Shown: one piece after another, positions 1 through 10,066 of the stretch
Layout: each line of letters opens with the position of its first letter
How positions within the stretch are numbered: the stretch's first letter is position 1
Source of the DNA: Flammeovirgaceae bacterium UBA2786
GTDB lineage: Bacteria; Bacteroidota; Bacteroidia; Cytophagales; Cyclobacteriaceae
Length of the DNA: 64,000 bases
Direction of reading: 5' to 3'
Assembly: GCA_002352225.1 (NCBI GenBank)
Contig: DEIA01000042.1
Span: 1 to 64,000, forward strand
Program-made: the position numbers and the translations under genes
The notes under the pieces: generated by a model
What the model was told of the DNA's origin: nothing
Databases searched by the model: none
Seen by the model: only the letters and a program-made list of their open reading frames with translations

Positions 1-3000
1 TCACCAAAGGTATCGTACGTAAACGTGATTGGTTGATCTTCGTTTGTCTCTATCAAAAAGTTTTCAAGCTGAGGCGGGAAATTAGGGGTTACGGAAAGTG
101 TTCCTTGCACGTAGGTAAAGCTATAATTGTTATCCGTTCCGCCACTAATAGTAATCGGATAACCTCCCACAGGTGACGATTGAACAGCGGTTGTGGTCGC
201 CACCGGGGCAGTATCTAACACGGTTGAAGTTTCGGCATTAACAAAGCCGGTATAGGTAATAGTAAGTTGTGGATTTGCAGTTCCGAACAACCGGGTTTGG
301 TTATCTGCTGTGGCCGTCAGGTTTGCTTTTGTTACAGACAACGTTCCGGCTACATAGGTAAAGCTATAGTTGTTATCCGCACCGCCCGCTACCGTAATTG
401 GGTATGAACCTACGTTAGAAGTTGCATTAGCTGTAGTAGCCGCAACTGGTTTTGTATCTAAAACTGTTTCGTTCTCTCCATTTACAAAACCTGCATAGGT
501 TATGGTTAAGGATGGATTAACTGCACCATAGGTTCGGGTTCGGTTATTGGCGGTAACCGTTAAGGTTGCCTTATTCACAGTTAGCGCTACCTCTTTGCCA
601 GAAACCGGGTTATAGTTGGCTGTATTGGTTGGTATAAAATCTACTGATAATGTCTGAGACCCGGCATTCAAAATTGTACCCGCTACAGGTGAGTACGTAA
701 ACGTTCCGGCTACGCTGGCCGTTGCATTTAGTTGTGTGGCGCTCAAGCCTGTACCATAGGGAATAGCAGCCGGGGTTGGCCAGGTTAGTACAGGAGTAGC
801 TTTATTTACGGTTATCAAAACGGTAGACCCGATAACCGGATTAAAGTTGTTTGCGTTGGCTGGTGTAAAGTTTACTGATAAAACCTGGTTGGCTCCCGCA
901 TTCAATATTGTTCCGGCAGGAGGTGTATACGTAAATGTACCAATCGTATTGGCAGTAGCATTTAATTGAGTGGCACTAAGTGCAGTACCATACACAATTG
1001 CTGCAGGCGTAGCCCATGTTATAACCGGAGTAGCTTTATTCACGGTAATCTGAACCGTGGTTGAAGGCACCGTATTGAAATTCGAAATATCGGTGGGAGT
1101 AAAACTTACCGACAAGGTTTGACTGGGCCCTGCATTGAGTACGGTACCAGCCGGTGGCGAATAAACAAAAGTACCAGCTGTATTAGCCGATGCATTCAAT
1201 TGCGCTGCTCCCAGTGCTGTACCATATGTAATGGCTGCGGGAGCGGGCCAGGTAATAATCGGAGTGGCCTTATTTACAACTACCTGCACAGTTGTATTGT
1301 TAACTACATTGTAATTAGTAGTATTTGCAGGTGTAAAATTTACCGATAGCGTCTGGGTGCCCGCGTTTAGAATTGTTCCTGTTGTTGGCGAATAGGTAAA
1401 AATGCCAGGCACATTGGCAGTAGCATTAAGTTGTGTTGCCGACAAAGGTGTGCCATACGTTATGGGTGAAGGATTACCCCAGGTAATTACAGGGGTTGCC
1501 TTGTTCACCGTTATAGTTACGGTTGTACCATTAACTGAACTATAGTTGGTTTGATCAGTTGGAGTAAAGTTTACGGTTAATATCTGGTTCGCGCCAGCAT
1601 TTAAAATGGTTCCCGCGGCTGGTGTATATACAAATGTGCCGGCCACATTGGCTGTCGCATTTAGTTGTGTTGCACTCAATGGAGTTCCATACGTAATGGC
1701 TGATGGGTTATTCCATGTAATGATGGGAGTTGTTTTTCCAACGGAGAGAACACCACTCACATACGCGAATGAGTAATTACCATCCGAGCCACCTGAAACA
1801 TTAATCGGGTAAGAGCCAATTGGACTGGCAGCAATTGCCGTAGTAGTGGCCGTTGGCAGCACATCAATTACTGAACTGTTTTCTCCATTTACAAAACCTG
1901 AATAATTGATTACAAAAACCGGGTTAGCCACACCATACGGTCTGCTGGCATCGGCTGCTGTAGCCGTAAGTACTGCTCTCGATACAGTAAGCGTACCGGA
2001 TGTATAGTTAAAACTATAGTTATTGTCTGCACCTCCTGAAGCTACAATGGGATACGTTCCAACAGGGCTTGTTACGGTGGCAGCGGTAGAAGTTACCGGA
2101 GCCGTATCAAGATCACTTCCATCATCTCCGTTAAGAAATCCTGAGTAATTGAGTGTAAACGTTGGATTAACCGCACCATACGTGCGCGATGAATTAACCG
2201 CAGCCACATGAAGCACAGCTTTGTTAATAGTAAGGTTTCCTGAAACCAAATTAAGATTATAGTTATTATCCGATCCGCCCGATAGGGTTATCGGATATGT
2301 TCCCACGTTACTGGTTGGTACAGCCGTGGTTGAAGCCGTTGGAGGCACATTAATTACTGCGGCCGTTTCACTATTTACGAAACCTGAATACACAAACGTA
2401 AGGGCGGGGTTTGCTGCACCATAGGTACGGCTTTGATTACTTGCCGTTACGGTTACAGTAGCTTTATTGATGGTAAGCGTGCCAGCCTGAAGGGTAATAC
2501 CATAATTTAATGCTACTCCACCGCTTAAAGCAATCGGATACGTTCCAACCGCGCTTGTATGGGTAGCGGTAGTTGAAATGGTGGGTGGCGTTATGGAGGT
2601 TGCATTGTCTCCGTTCTGGAACCCTGTATAGGTAATAGTTAACGTAGGATTAGTCTGTCCATAGGTTTTGGATTTATCATCTGCACGGGCAATTAAAGGC
2701 GAAGGATTAATCGTTAACGCTCCATTCTGTAATGTAAAGTTGTAATTGGTCGAGATTCCGCCACTCAGTTGGATCGAATAACTACCCACATTGCTGGTAA
2801 TGTTTGCTGCTGTTGAAATACCCGGAGGTGTAATGTCTGCATCGGTGTCTCCATTTACAAAACCGGTATAGCTGATAGTAAGAACTGGATTAGCCGTACC
2901 GTATAGGCGGGTTTTATCATCAGCTCTGGCAATAAGCGGGGCTTTGGTTATTGAAAGCGCGCCATTTATATAATTGAATGCGTAGTTATTATCCTGGCCA

Positions 3001-6000
3001 CCTGCCGGTATAATAGGAAATGAACCCCCTGCATTACTTCCTGCAATAGCAGAGCAGGTTGCAGTAGGCGGTGTATCAATTACTGAACTATTCTCACCAT
3101 TCACAAACCCGGCATAAGTAACGCCAAATACAGGATTGGCAGCGCCATACACACGACTGGTACTTGTGGCTATTACTGCCAGGGTTGCCTTATTTACAGT
3201 AATGGTAACATTCGAACTTACTGCGTTATAGTTAATAGCATCAGTAGGGATAAAATTCACGGATAGGGTCTGATTGGTTCCGGCATTCAACAGCGTTCCT
3301 GCAGCTGGTGTGTAAACAAAAGTACCCGGCACATTTGCAGTAGCATTTAACTGCGAAATTCCAAGGGTAGTACCGTACGTAATCGCAGCCGGGTTATTCC
3401 AGGTTACAACAGGGTTATCTTTATTGTTCACCTGAATACTCACCTGTGTACTGGGTACAGTGTTATAGTTAGCCGCATCGGTTGGTGTAAAACTCACGGT
3501 TAGTGTGTACGTACCCACCGTTGCAAACGATGCACCGGCAGCAGGAGAATAAACAAAAGTACCCGGCACATTAGCTGTTGCATTTAACTGCGCAGCTGTT
3601 AAGGGTTCATTTATTTTAATGGGTAAGGGTGGCGACCAACTCACTACCGGTGTTGCTTTGGTTACTGTTATCAACACGGTAGTACCTGTTACCGAATTAT
3701 AATTAGCGGCATCTGTGGGCGTAAAGTTTACAGAAAGCACCTGATTAGCTCCGGTATTCAGAATTGTTCCCGAGGCAGGAGTATAAACCAACGTTCCGGG
3801 TACATTCGCAGAAGCGTTAAGTTGCGTAGCACTTAAGGGAGTTCCGTAAACAATTGCTGACGGGTTTGACCAGGTGATAACCGGTGTGGCCTTATTTACC
3901 GTAATCAATCGTTGAACATTTATAACCGCGTTGTAGTTGGCCGCATCGGTAGGTGTAAAGTTTACTGATAATACCTGATTGGCTCCGGCATTTAGCAAGG
4001 TTCCAATAGTAGGTGTATATACAAATGCACCGGCTACGGATGCTGTTGCATTTAATTGTGTAGCACTTAGGGCTGTGCCATAGGTAATGGGAGCCGGATT
4101 ATTCCAGGTAATAACGGGTGTTGCCTTTACAACGGTTATCAAAACGGTTGTTCCGTTTACCGGATTGTAATTATTGCTGTTTGAGGGTGTGAAATTTACA
4201 GTAAGAGTTTGGTTAGCTCCCGCACTCAAAATAGTTCCTGCTGCAGGTGTATAAACAAAACTTCCCGCCACGGAAGCGGTAGCATTTAGCTGAGTAGCTC
4301 CCAGCGCTGTTCCATACGTTAGGTTTGCCGGTGTGTTCCAGGTAACTGTTGGTGTGGCTTTATCTACTGTGATTTGTACCGTAGTGCCATTTACAGAGTT
4401 ATAATTTACCACATTGGTTGGTGTAAAGTTTACCGACAGTGTTTGATTGGCGCCTGCATTCAGAATAGTACCTAATCCCGGAGCATACACAAAAGTTCCG
4501 GGTACCGATGCAGTAGCATTCAATTGCGTAACACTTAATGGAGTACCATAGGTAATGGCTGCCGGATTACTCCACGTTACTATAGGGGTGGCCTTATTAA
4601 CTGTAATCTGAGTAGTGAATCCATTTACTGAATTATAGTTTAATGCGTCTGTTGGGGTAAAGTTTACCGACAGAATCTGGTTTACACCGGCATTAAGCAC
4701 GGTTCCGCTTGCCGGAGAATAAACAAAGGTACCGCCAACATTGGCAGAAGCATTTAATTGAGTAGCACTTAATGGCGCTCCATAGGTGATAGCTCCGGGT
4801 GCAGGCCAGGTTAGCACAGGTGTAGCTTTATTAACCGTAATCTGAACAATAGTACCCGTAACAGGTTCGTAATTTATACCATCGGTTGGTGTAAAATTTA
4901 CGGTTAAGGTTTGATTTACGCCTGCATTAAGTATGGTACCCGCAGCCGGTGAATACACAAAACTTCCCGGCACAGATGCAGTGGCATTCAGTTGAGTTGC
5001 ACTTAATGCCGTACCATAGATAATAGCGGCAGGATTATTCCAGGTAACAACAGGTGTTGCTTTGGTAATGGTTAAGACTCCACTCACATAGTTAAACGTG
5101 TAATTGTTATCGCTCCCGCCTACTGCATTAATGGGATATAAACCCACGTTGCTGCTGATGATAGCCGTAGTACTGGTAGTGGGCAATACATCCAGCACCG
5201 CTGAAGTTTCTGAGTTTACAAATCCGGAATAGGTAATTGTAAATGTTGGATTGGCCACTCCGTAAATCCGGGTGGCGTTAGATATCGTAGCGGTAACGGT
5301 TGCTTTGGTAATAGTAAGTGTACCGGAAGTATAGGTGTATGTATAATTGTTATCCAATCCTCCAGAAACAACAATAGGATAAGTACCCGCAGCGCTCGTT
5401 ACCGTGGCTGCTGTGCTGGCCGTGGGGGGTGTATCCAGCACACTGGAGTTTTCGCTATTAACAAACCCTGTATAACTGATTACAAATGCAGGGTTAGTAG
5501 CTCCATAAACACGGCTGGCATCCTGAGCAGTAGCAACCAGGATTGCTTTATTGACGGTAAGTGTACCATCTACCAATACCAGGTTATAATTATTATCCGA
5601 TCCACCGGTTAATGTAATCGGGTAATTTCCTACCGCAGTTGTATTGACTGCGGTTGTCGAAATGGTGGGTTGCACATCAATTACCGAGGCATTATCGCTA
5701 CCCACAAAGCCTGTATAGGAAATAGTAAGCGCTGGATTGGCTGCACCATACGTGCGACTCTGGTTATTGGCTGTAGCGGTAAGCGTTGCCTTATTTACGG
5801 TAATCAATACAGTAGTACCTGTTACTCCATTGTAGTTAGTAGCATCGGTAGGCGTAAAGTTTACGGATAATACCTGGTTTACTCCAACATTTAAAATTGT
5901 ACCCGATGCAGGTGCATAAACAAATGTACCCGGAACGGATGCTGTAGCATTAAGTTGAGTAGCTCCTAAAACCGTTCCATAAGTAATTGCCGATGGATTG

Positions 6001-8651
6001 TTCCAGGTTACAGTAGGAGTTGCTTTCGTAATGGTTAATGTTCCGTTTACATAATTAAAATTATAGTTCACATCAGAACCTCCACTTACTGTAATGGAAT
6101 AAGTCCCTACATTGCTTCCAGATGTTGCCGATGTGCTTGCTACAGGAAGCACATCCAATACACTTGAATTTTCTCCATTAACAAATCCTGTATAGGTAAT
6201 GGTGAACGTTGGATTTGTATCGCCATACACACGGCTCGCATTACCAGCAGTTGCCGTTACCATTACTTTGGTGATGGTGAGTGTACCATCCACATACGTT
6301 AACGTGTAGTTAGCATCTGCCCCACCTGATACAGTAATCGGATAAATTCCTACATCTGAGGTTAACACAGCTGCTGAATTTGCCTCTGGAGCAGTATCCA
6401 ACACTGTTGCATTTTCTCCATTCTGAAAGCCGCTGTAACTAATGGTAAAGGTTGGATTGGCCGATCCATATGGCCGGCTTGTATTAACCGCTGTAGCCGT
6501 TAAGGTTGCTTTGGTAATGGTAAGTGTTCCGGATAAAGGTGCAATTTCATAGTTACCATCCGAGCCTCCTGTTACCTGGATAGGATAACCGCCTACTGGC
6601 GATGTGGCAACAGCCGTGGTGCTGGTAGAAGGCAGCACATCCAAAACAGAAGAAGTTTCTCCGTTTGCAAAACCAGAATAGGTGATTGTTAGTGTGGGAT
6701 TGGCCGCTCCATATGTACGGGTTTGATTATTGGCCGTAGCAAGCAGGGTTGCCTTAGCAATAGTAAGCGTACCCGAAACATAGTTAAAATCATAATTACC
6801 CGATACACCACCGCTTACCGTAATCGGATAGGCGCCCACATTTGATGTTGGTCCTGCTAACGTTGCCGCTATTGGAGCTGTGGTTAGATTAGCTTCTGTC
6901 TCGCTGTTCGCAAATCCCGAATAACTCAGTGTAAGCGTAGGGTTAGCCGCTCCATATTGTCTGCCCTGGTTGTTGGCTGTTACAGTAAGCAAAGCTTTTG
7001 TAACAGTTAATGTGCCGTTAACCAAGGTGAGTTCATAGTTGTTATCCAGGCCTCCTGTTAACGTTATGGGATATCCACCGGGCGCAGATGTACCAACGGC
7101 TGTTGTACTTATAGTAGGTTGCGTGTCCAGTACAGCAGGGGTATCTCCATTTACAAAGCTTGTGTATTGGATAGTTAATACTGGATTGGAGGCACCATAC
7201 ACTCTACCCTTATTATCAGCAGTTGCGGTAAGCGAAGCCTTTGTTACGGAAAGGCTGCCAGGTACAAGATTGATTGTATAATTATTATCCGTTCCTCCGG
7301 TTAAGGTTATGGGGTAAACTCCTACATCTGATGTGGCTGTTGCGGTTGTGGCAGCAACCGGTGGACTGTCAATTACCACTGCCGTTTCGCTGTTTACAAA
7401 ACCCGTGTAGGCAATGGTAAGGGTTGGGTTGGCTGCACCATACACCCGGCCCTTGTCTTCGGCTGTAGCCGTAAGGGTGGCTTTATTAACAGTAATTTGA
7501 ACTGTAGTTACTGGTACTGAGTTATAATTTACTGCATCGGCAGGAACAAAAGCTACCGACAAGTTTTGATTCGGGCCCGCACTTAACAATGTCCCTAATG
7601 CCGGAGTGTAAGTAAACGTTCCGGCAACACTGCCGGAAGCATTCAATTCCGTGGCACTCAACAAAGTTCCGTAAGTAATCGAAGCTGGATTATTCCAGGT
7701 AACTACAGGAGTTGCTTTGGTAATATCAAGCGTGCCATTCACAAACGTGAAAGCGTAATTATTATCTGTTCCGCCTGCCGGTATAATGGGATAACTAGCA
7801 ACCGGGCTGGATAATAGGGCTGTGGTTGAGGCTGTGGGGGGTGTATCTAAATCCAGTTCATCGTCACCGTTTTTAAATCCATTATAGGAAATGGTAAATG
7901 TCGGATTTGCAGTTTGATATATCCGCGATTGATCGTTTGCGGTAGCGGTAAGCACAGCCTTGTTCACAACTAAGGTTTGCAATACCGGTGTGGCTGCAAT
8001 ATACACATCATCTCCTGCCTGAGAAGCCGTAATATCGGCTGATCCGGCTCCAACAATTGTTACTGTACTGCCACTTACCGTGGCCACCAAGGGATTACTG
8101 CTGGCGTAACTTACGGCCAACCCCGATGAGGCAGTAGCTGCAAGTAAAAAACTTCCATCTCCGTAAGTTTGGGGAGTCAAAGACCCAAAAGTTATGGTTT
8201 GATTTAACTTAACACCGGCTCCGTCAAGGCCGATTTTAAATGTTCCACCGGCATCATCAGATTCAATTTCTATGGCTGCTGTTCTTGCTCCGCTTGCCGA
8301 GGGCGTAAAGGTTACGGTAAATGTTGTTGACCCCGCTGGAGGTATCGCTACAAGCATTCCGGTCGTGTTCAGAATAAAATCTGAAACATGCCCCCCTGTA
8401 ACCGAAACCTGGCTAATGTTAAGATCCTCCGGGCTACCCGTATTTTCGATTGTTATGGTTAAGGGAGCGGATGACGATAGGAGGTTTATATTCCCAAAGT
8501 CGTGGGTATCGCCTGAGGTAATTGGAGAGCCTCCAATACTTACCTGAATTTGAGGCGCCAACCGATCAGAAAATGGCTTTGAAGCCGATTCTGCCGGGTT
8601 CCAGATCAGGAAAAGAACAGCACCAAGAATAAAATTTCTTAAATTCTTCAT
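1..8651 (-). CDS. Giant secreted repeat protein (MBG/Ig-like), C-terminus beyond window
   Basis: Partial gene: it starts at ATG 8651 and runs off the left edge, giving 2883 visible codons in one open frame; I checked the frame at three distant repeats (near 528, 2178 and 5748). It begins with a signal peptide (residues 1-22, MKNLRNFILGAVLFLIW...). Residues about 30-140 resemble a HYDIN/choice-of-anchor D domain and 146-228 an Ig-like domain (QTITFGSLTPQTYGDG). Then follow 33 repeats of about 80 residues to about residue 2854. The last visible residues (ETNEDQPITFTYDTFG) look like the start of a cadherin-like domain. Such proteins in Bacteroidota are exported to the surface or medium, often by T9SS, and usually act as adhesins or scaffolds. 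The sorting signal would lie outside the window, so T9SS export is inference. Confidence 0.88.
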   Translation of the reverse strand, partial: MKNLRNFILGAVLFLIWNPAESASKPFSDRLAPQIQVSIGGSPITSGDTHDFGNINLLSSSAPLTITIENTGSPEDLNISQVSVTGGHVSDFILNTTGMLVAIPPAGSTTFTVTFTPSASGARTAAIEIESDDAGGTFKIGLDGAGVKLNQTITFGSLTPQTYGDGSFLLAATASSGLAVSYASSNPLVATVSGSTVTIVGAGSADITASQAGDDVYIAATPVLQTLVVNKAVLTATANDQSRIYQTANPTFTISYNGFKNGDDELDLDTPPTASTTALLSSPVASYPIIPAGGTDNNYAFTFVNGTLDITKATPVVTWNNPASITYGTLLSATELNASGSVAGTFTYTPALGTLLSAGPNQNLSVAFVPADAVNYNSVPVTTVQITVNKATLTATAEDKGRVYGAANPTLTIAYTGFVNSETAVVIDSPPVAATTATATSDVGVYPITLTGGTDNNYTINLVPGSLSVTKASLTATADNKGRVYGASNPVLTIQYTSFVNGDTPAVLDTQPTISTTAVGTSAPGGYPITLTGGLDNNYELTLVNGTLTVTKALLTVTANNQGRQYGAANPTLTLSYSGFANSETEANLTTAPIAATLAGPTSNVGAYPITVSGGVSGNYDFNYVSGTLTIAKATLLATANNQTRTYGAANPTLTITYSGFANGETSSVLDVLPSTSTTAVATSPVGGYPIQVTGGSDGNYEIAPLSGTLTITKATLTATAVNTSRPYGSANPTFTISYSGFQNGENATVLDTAPEANSAAVLTSDVGIYPITVSGGADANYTLTYVDGTLTITKVMVTATAGNASRVYGDTNPTFTITYTGFVNGENSSVLDVLPVASTSATSGSNVGTYSITVSGGSDVNYNFNYVNGTLTITKATPTVTWNNPSAITYGTVLGATQLNATASVPGTFVYAPASGTILNVGVNQVLSVNFTPTDATNYNGVTGTTVLITVNKATLTATANNQSRTYGAANPALTISYTGFVGSDNASVIDVQPTISTTAVNTTAVGNYPITLTGGSDNNYNLVLVDGTLTVNKAILVATAQDASRVYGATNPAFVISYTGFVNSENSSVLDTPPTASTAATVTSAAGTYPIVVSGGLDNNYTYTYTSGTLTITKATVTATISNATRIYGVANPTFTITYSGFVNSETSAVLDVLPTTSTTAIISSNVGLYPINAVGGSDNNYTFNYVSGVLTITKATPVVTWNNPAAIIYGTALSATQLNATASVPGSFVYSPAAGTILNAGVNQTLTVNFTPTDGINYEPVTGTIVQITVNKATPVLTWPAPGAITYGAPLSATQLNASANVGGTFVYSPASGTVLNAGVNQILSVNFTPTDALNYNSVNGFTTQITVNKATPIVTWSNPAAITYGTPLSVTQLNATASVPGTFVYAPGLGTILNAGANQTLSVNFTPTNVVNYNSVNGTTVQITVDKATPTVTWNTPANLTYGTALGATQLNATASVAGSFVYTPAAGTILSAGANQTLTVNFTPSNSNNYNPVNGTTVLITVVKATPVITWNNPAPITYGTALSATQLNATASVAGAFVYTPTIGTLLNAGANQVLSVNFTPTDAANYNAVINVQRLITVNKATPVITWSNPSAIVYGTPLSATQLNASANVPGTLVYTPASGTILNTGANQVLSVNFTPTDAANYNSVTGTTVLITVTKATPVVSWSPPLPIKINEPLTAAQLNATANVPGTFVYSPAAGASFATVGTYTLTVSFTPTDAANYNTVPSTQVSIQVNNKDNPVVTWNNPAAITYGTTLGISQLNATANVPGTFVYTPAAGTLLNAGTNQTLSVNFIPTDAINYNAVSSNVTITVNKATLAVIATSTSRVYGAANPVFGVTYAGFVNGENSSVIDTPPTATCSAIAGSNAGGSFPIIPAGGQDNNYAFNYINGALSITKAPLIARADDKTRLYGTANPVLTISYTGFVNGDTDADITPPGISTAANITSNVGSYSIQLSGGISTNYNFTLQNGALTINPSPLIARADDKSKTYGQTNPTLTITYTGFQNGDNATSITPPTISTTATHTSAVGTYPIALSGGVALNYGITLQAGTLTINKATVTVTASNQSRTYGAANPALTFVYSGFVNSETAAVINVPPTASTTAVPTSNVGTYPITLSGGSDNNYNLNLVSGNLTINKAVLHVAAVNSSRTYGAVNPTFTLNYSGFLNGDDGSDLDTAPVTSTAATVTSPVGTYPIVASGGADNNYSFNYTSGTLTVSRAVLTATAADASRPYGVANPVFVINYSGFVNGENSSVIDVLPTATTTAIAASPIGSYPINVSGGSDGNYSFAYVSGVLSVGKTTPIITWNNPSAITYGTPLSATQLNATANVAGTFVYTPAAGTILNAGANQILTVNFTPTDQTNYSSVNGTTVTITVNKATPVITWGNPSPITYGTPLSATQLNATANVPGIFTYSPTTGTILNAGTQTLSVNFTPANTTNYNVVNNTTVQVVVNKATPIITWPAPAAITYGTALGAAQLNASANTAGTFVYSPPAGTVLNAGPSQTLSVSFTPTDISNFNTVPSTTVQITVNKATPVITWATPAAIVYGTALSATQLNATANTIGTFTYTPPAGTILNAGANQVLSVNFTPANANNFNPVIGSTVLITVNKATPVLTWPTPAAIPYGTGLSATQLNATASVAGTFTYSPVAGTILNAGSQTLSVDFIPTNTANYNPVSGKEVALTVNKATLTVTANNRTRTYGAVNPSLTITYAGFVNGENETVLDTKPVAATTANATSNVGSYPITVAGGADNNYSFTYVAGTLSVTKANLTATADNQTRLFGTANPQLTITYTGFVNAETSTVLDTAPVATTTAVQSSPVGGYPITISGGTDNNYSFTYVQGTLSVTPNFPPQLENFLIETNEDQPITFTYDTFG
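90..7968 (-). repeat. 33 protein-level tandem repeats of two types in mosaic order
   Basis: Each unit is about 230-245 bp. Type A (18 copies) carries YGAANPTLTI, GFVNGE, VGSYPITVSGG and DNNY-like motifs and matches MBG-type domains. Type B (15 copies) carries TPVITWNNPAAITYGT, LNATA, GTFVYTPA, LNAG and FTPTDATNYN. Approximate order from the N-terminus: A (7968-7728), B (7727-7486), six A (7485-6028), B (6027-5788), three A (5787-5066), eight B (5065-3183), six A (3182-1740), five B (1739-570), two A (569-90). One B copy near 3604 lacks the usual TYG motif. Copies are clearly diverged at nucleotide level, so this is an old or diversified array, not a recent identical duplication. Confidence 0.88.
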
Positions 8652-8717
8652 TCGTTAAAGCCAAAATTTACAGACCTGAGCACTCTGGTTCTTTTAAACC
8701 AATCGAGATGTAAGATT

Positions 8718-8750
8718 TACCTTTGAAAAGGCTCAGAACCATCAAAGGTA
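8718..8750. promoter_or_regulatory. Face-to-face -7 elements in an inverted repeat between divergent genes
   Basis: TACCTTTG at 8718-8725 (plus) and the same element on the minus strand at 8743-8750 both fit the Bacteroidota -7 consensus TAnnTTTG. They are the arms of a perfect 9-bp inverted repeat with a 15-base spacer. The plus element points to the glycosyltransferase, the minus element to the giant repeat gene. No convincing -33 TTG lies at 19-21 bases from either, so function is inferred from the -7 matches and position. Confidence 0.45.
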
Positions 8751-8827
8751 GCACAAAGAACCGGAGTTTATCCGCAATCAAAATTAAATGTAACTCGTAG
8801 TTTAGCACCTTAATTTCTCAAAAATCC

Positions 8828-10003
8828 GTGATTACCATCGCTTTTTATCTTTTCTGGCTAAGTCTTGCTCTGGTTGTTTACACCTATGTAGGTTATGGTC
8901 TAATAATTTACATTATGGGACGGTTTTTTGGGAAAAATAACCCCCCCGTAACTCCGCCTGATAGCGAACTTCCGGAAATAACCTTGCTGGTTGCTGCCTA
9001 TAACGAGGAAAGCTACATCGTGCAAAAAATTGAAAATTCGTTAAGTCTGGATTACCCGGCTTCAAAACTACACCTCTGGATTGTTGCGGACGGGTCTACC
9101 GATCGTACGGTTGAGTTTTGCCAAAAATATCCAACTGTAACAGTATTCTATTCGCCCGGGCGAAAAGGAAAAATACATGCCGTTAACCGGGTAATGCAAG
9201 AGGTAAAAACACCGGTTGTTATTTTTTCTGATGCTAATACCGATTTGAATACCAACGCCTTGAAAAATATTGTGCGTCATTTTACAGATCCTAATGTTGG
9301 AGGTGTAGCGGGCGAAAAACGAATAGTATCCTTAACACAAGACAATGCTTCAGGATCTGGAGAAGGACTTTACTGGAAATATGAGTCGGCCTTAAAAATG
9401 CTAGACTCGAAGTTTACAACCGCCATTGGTGCAGCCGGAGAATTATTTGCCGTACGAACTGAACTCTACATTAACCCCCATACCGATACAATTATTGAAG
9501 ACTTTGTTACGTCTATGAAGATTGTAGCCGCGGGCTATCGCTTTGCTTACGAACCGGATGCGTACGCTATTGAAACGGCATCGGCCAGTATTAAAGATGA
9601 GTGGAAACGGAAAGTAAGAATCTCGGCCGGAGGTATTCAGGCAATTATGCGGCTGCCTGAGTTATTAAATGTTTTTAAATATGGTTGGGTTAGCTGGCAG
9701 TATGTTTCGCACCGGGCTATGCGGTGGTCTGTGGCACCGTTGGCGCTGGCCACTCTTTTAGTTACCAATATTATCCTGCTGCCCCAGTCAGTCTTTTACA
9801 CCTTAACATTAATCGCGCAAAGCGCATTCTATATCCTGGCCGTTGTTGGGCATTTAGTAAGGGAAAAGAAAATCACGATTAAAGGTTTCTTTATTCCCTA
9901 TTATTTCACAATGATGAATGTATCGGTGTTTGCAGGGGCCTTGCGATTGCTTCGCAGAAAACAATCTGTAGTATGGGAAAAATCTGCCCGTGCCGAAAAA
10001 TAA
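8828..10003 (+). CDS. Membrane glycosyltransferase family 2
   Basis: 391 residues. An N-terminal membrane segment (about 5-30) is followed by a cytoplasmic GT-A domain and two or three C-terminal membrane segments (about 305-375). Visible motifs are AAYNEE (56-61), VADGSTD (86-92), SDAN (134-137, the DxD-like site), the acidic pair IIEDF (222-226) and KRKVR (260-264). This arrangement is typical of processive or polyprenyl-linked GT2 enzymes that build cell-surface polysaccharide; the donor and acceptor sugars cannot be read from sequence. The start is GTG: no ATG lies upstream in frame, and the first internal ATG (residue 30) would remove the membrane segment. It is divergent from the giant repeat gene and may share its control region. 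Confidence 0.88.
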   Translation: MITIAFYLFWLSLALVVYTYVGYGLIIYIMGRFFGKNNPPVTPPDSELPEITLLVAAYNEESYIVQKIENSLSLDYPASKLHLWIVADGSTDRTVEFCQKYPTVTVFYSPGRKGKIHAVNRVMQEVKTPVVIFSDANTDLNTNALKNIVRHFTDPNVGGVAGEKRIVSLTQDNASGSGEGLYWKYESALKMLDSKFTTAIGAAGELFAVRTELYINPHTDTIIEDFVTSMKIVAAGYRFAYEPDAYAIETASASIKDEWKRKVRISAGGIQAIMRLPELLNVFKYGWVSWQYVSHRAMRWSVAPLALATLLVTNIILLPQSVFYTLTLIAQSAFYILAVVGHLVREKKITIKGFFIPYYFTMMNVSVFAGALRLLRRKQSVVWEKSARAEK

Positions 10004-10006
10004 AAA

Positions 10007-10045
10007 AGACTGTCTCAAAAACTTTTTATAGCCCTGAGACAGTCT
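10007..10045. terminator. Bidirectional terminator hairpin
   Basis: Perfect 11-bp arms AGACTGTCTCA (10007-10017) and TGAGACAGTCT (10035-10045) with A-rich sequence on the left and CTTTA on the right. It sits between the converging glycosyltransferase and FKBP genes and could stop both. Confidence 0.75.
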
Positions 10046-10066
10046 CTTTAGTTTGAATAGAGAACA

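Noticed and set aside
1119..8547. Several plus-strand open frames of 60-90 codons across the repeat region
   Set aside because: They lie antisense to the intact minus-strand repeat frame and repeat at unit spacing; no start context or family match.
1..8651. Possible CRISPR array because of regular spacing
   Set aside because: Repeats are about 240 bp, diverged and translate into Ig-like domains; no short identical repeats with unique spacers.
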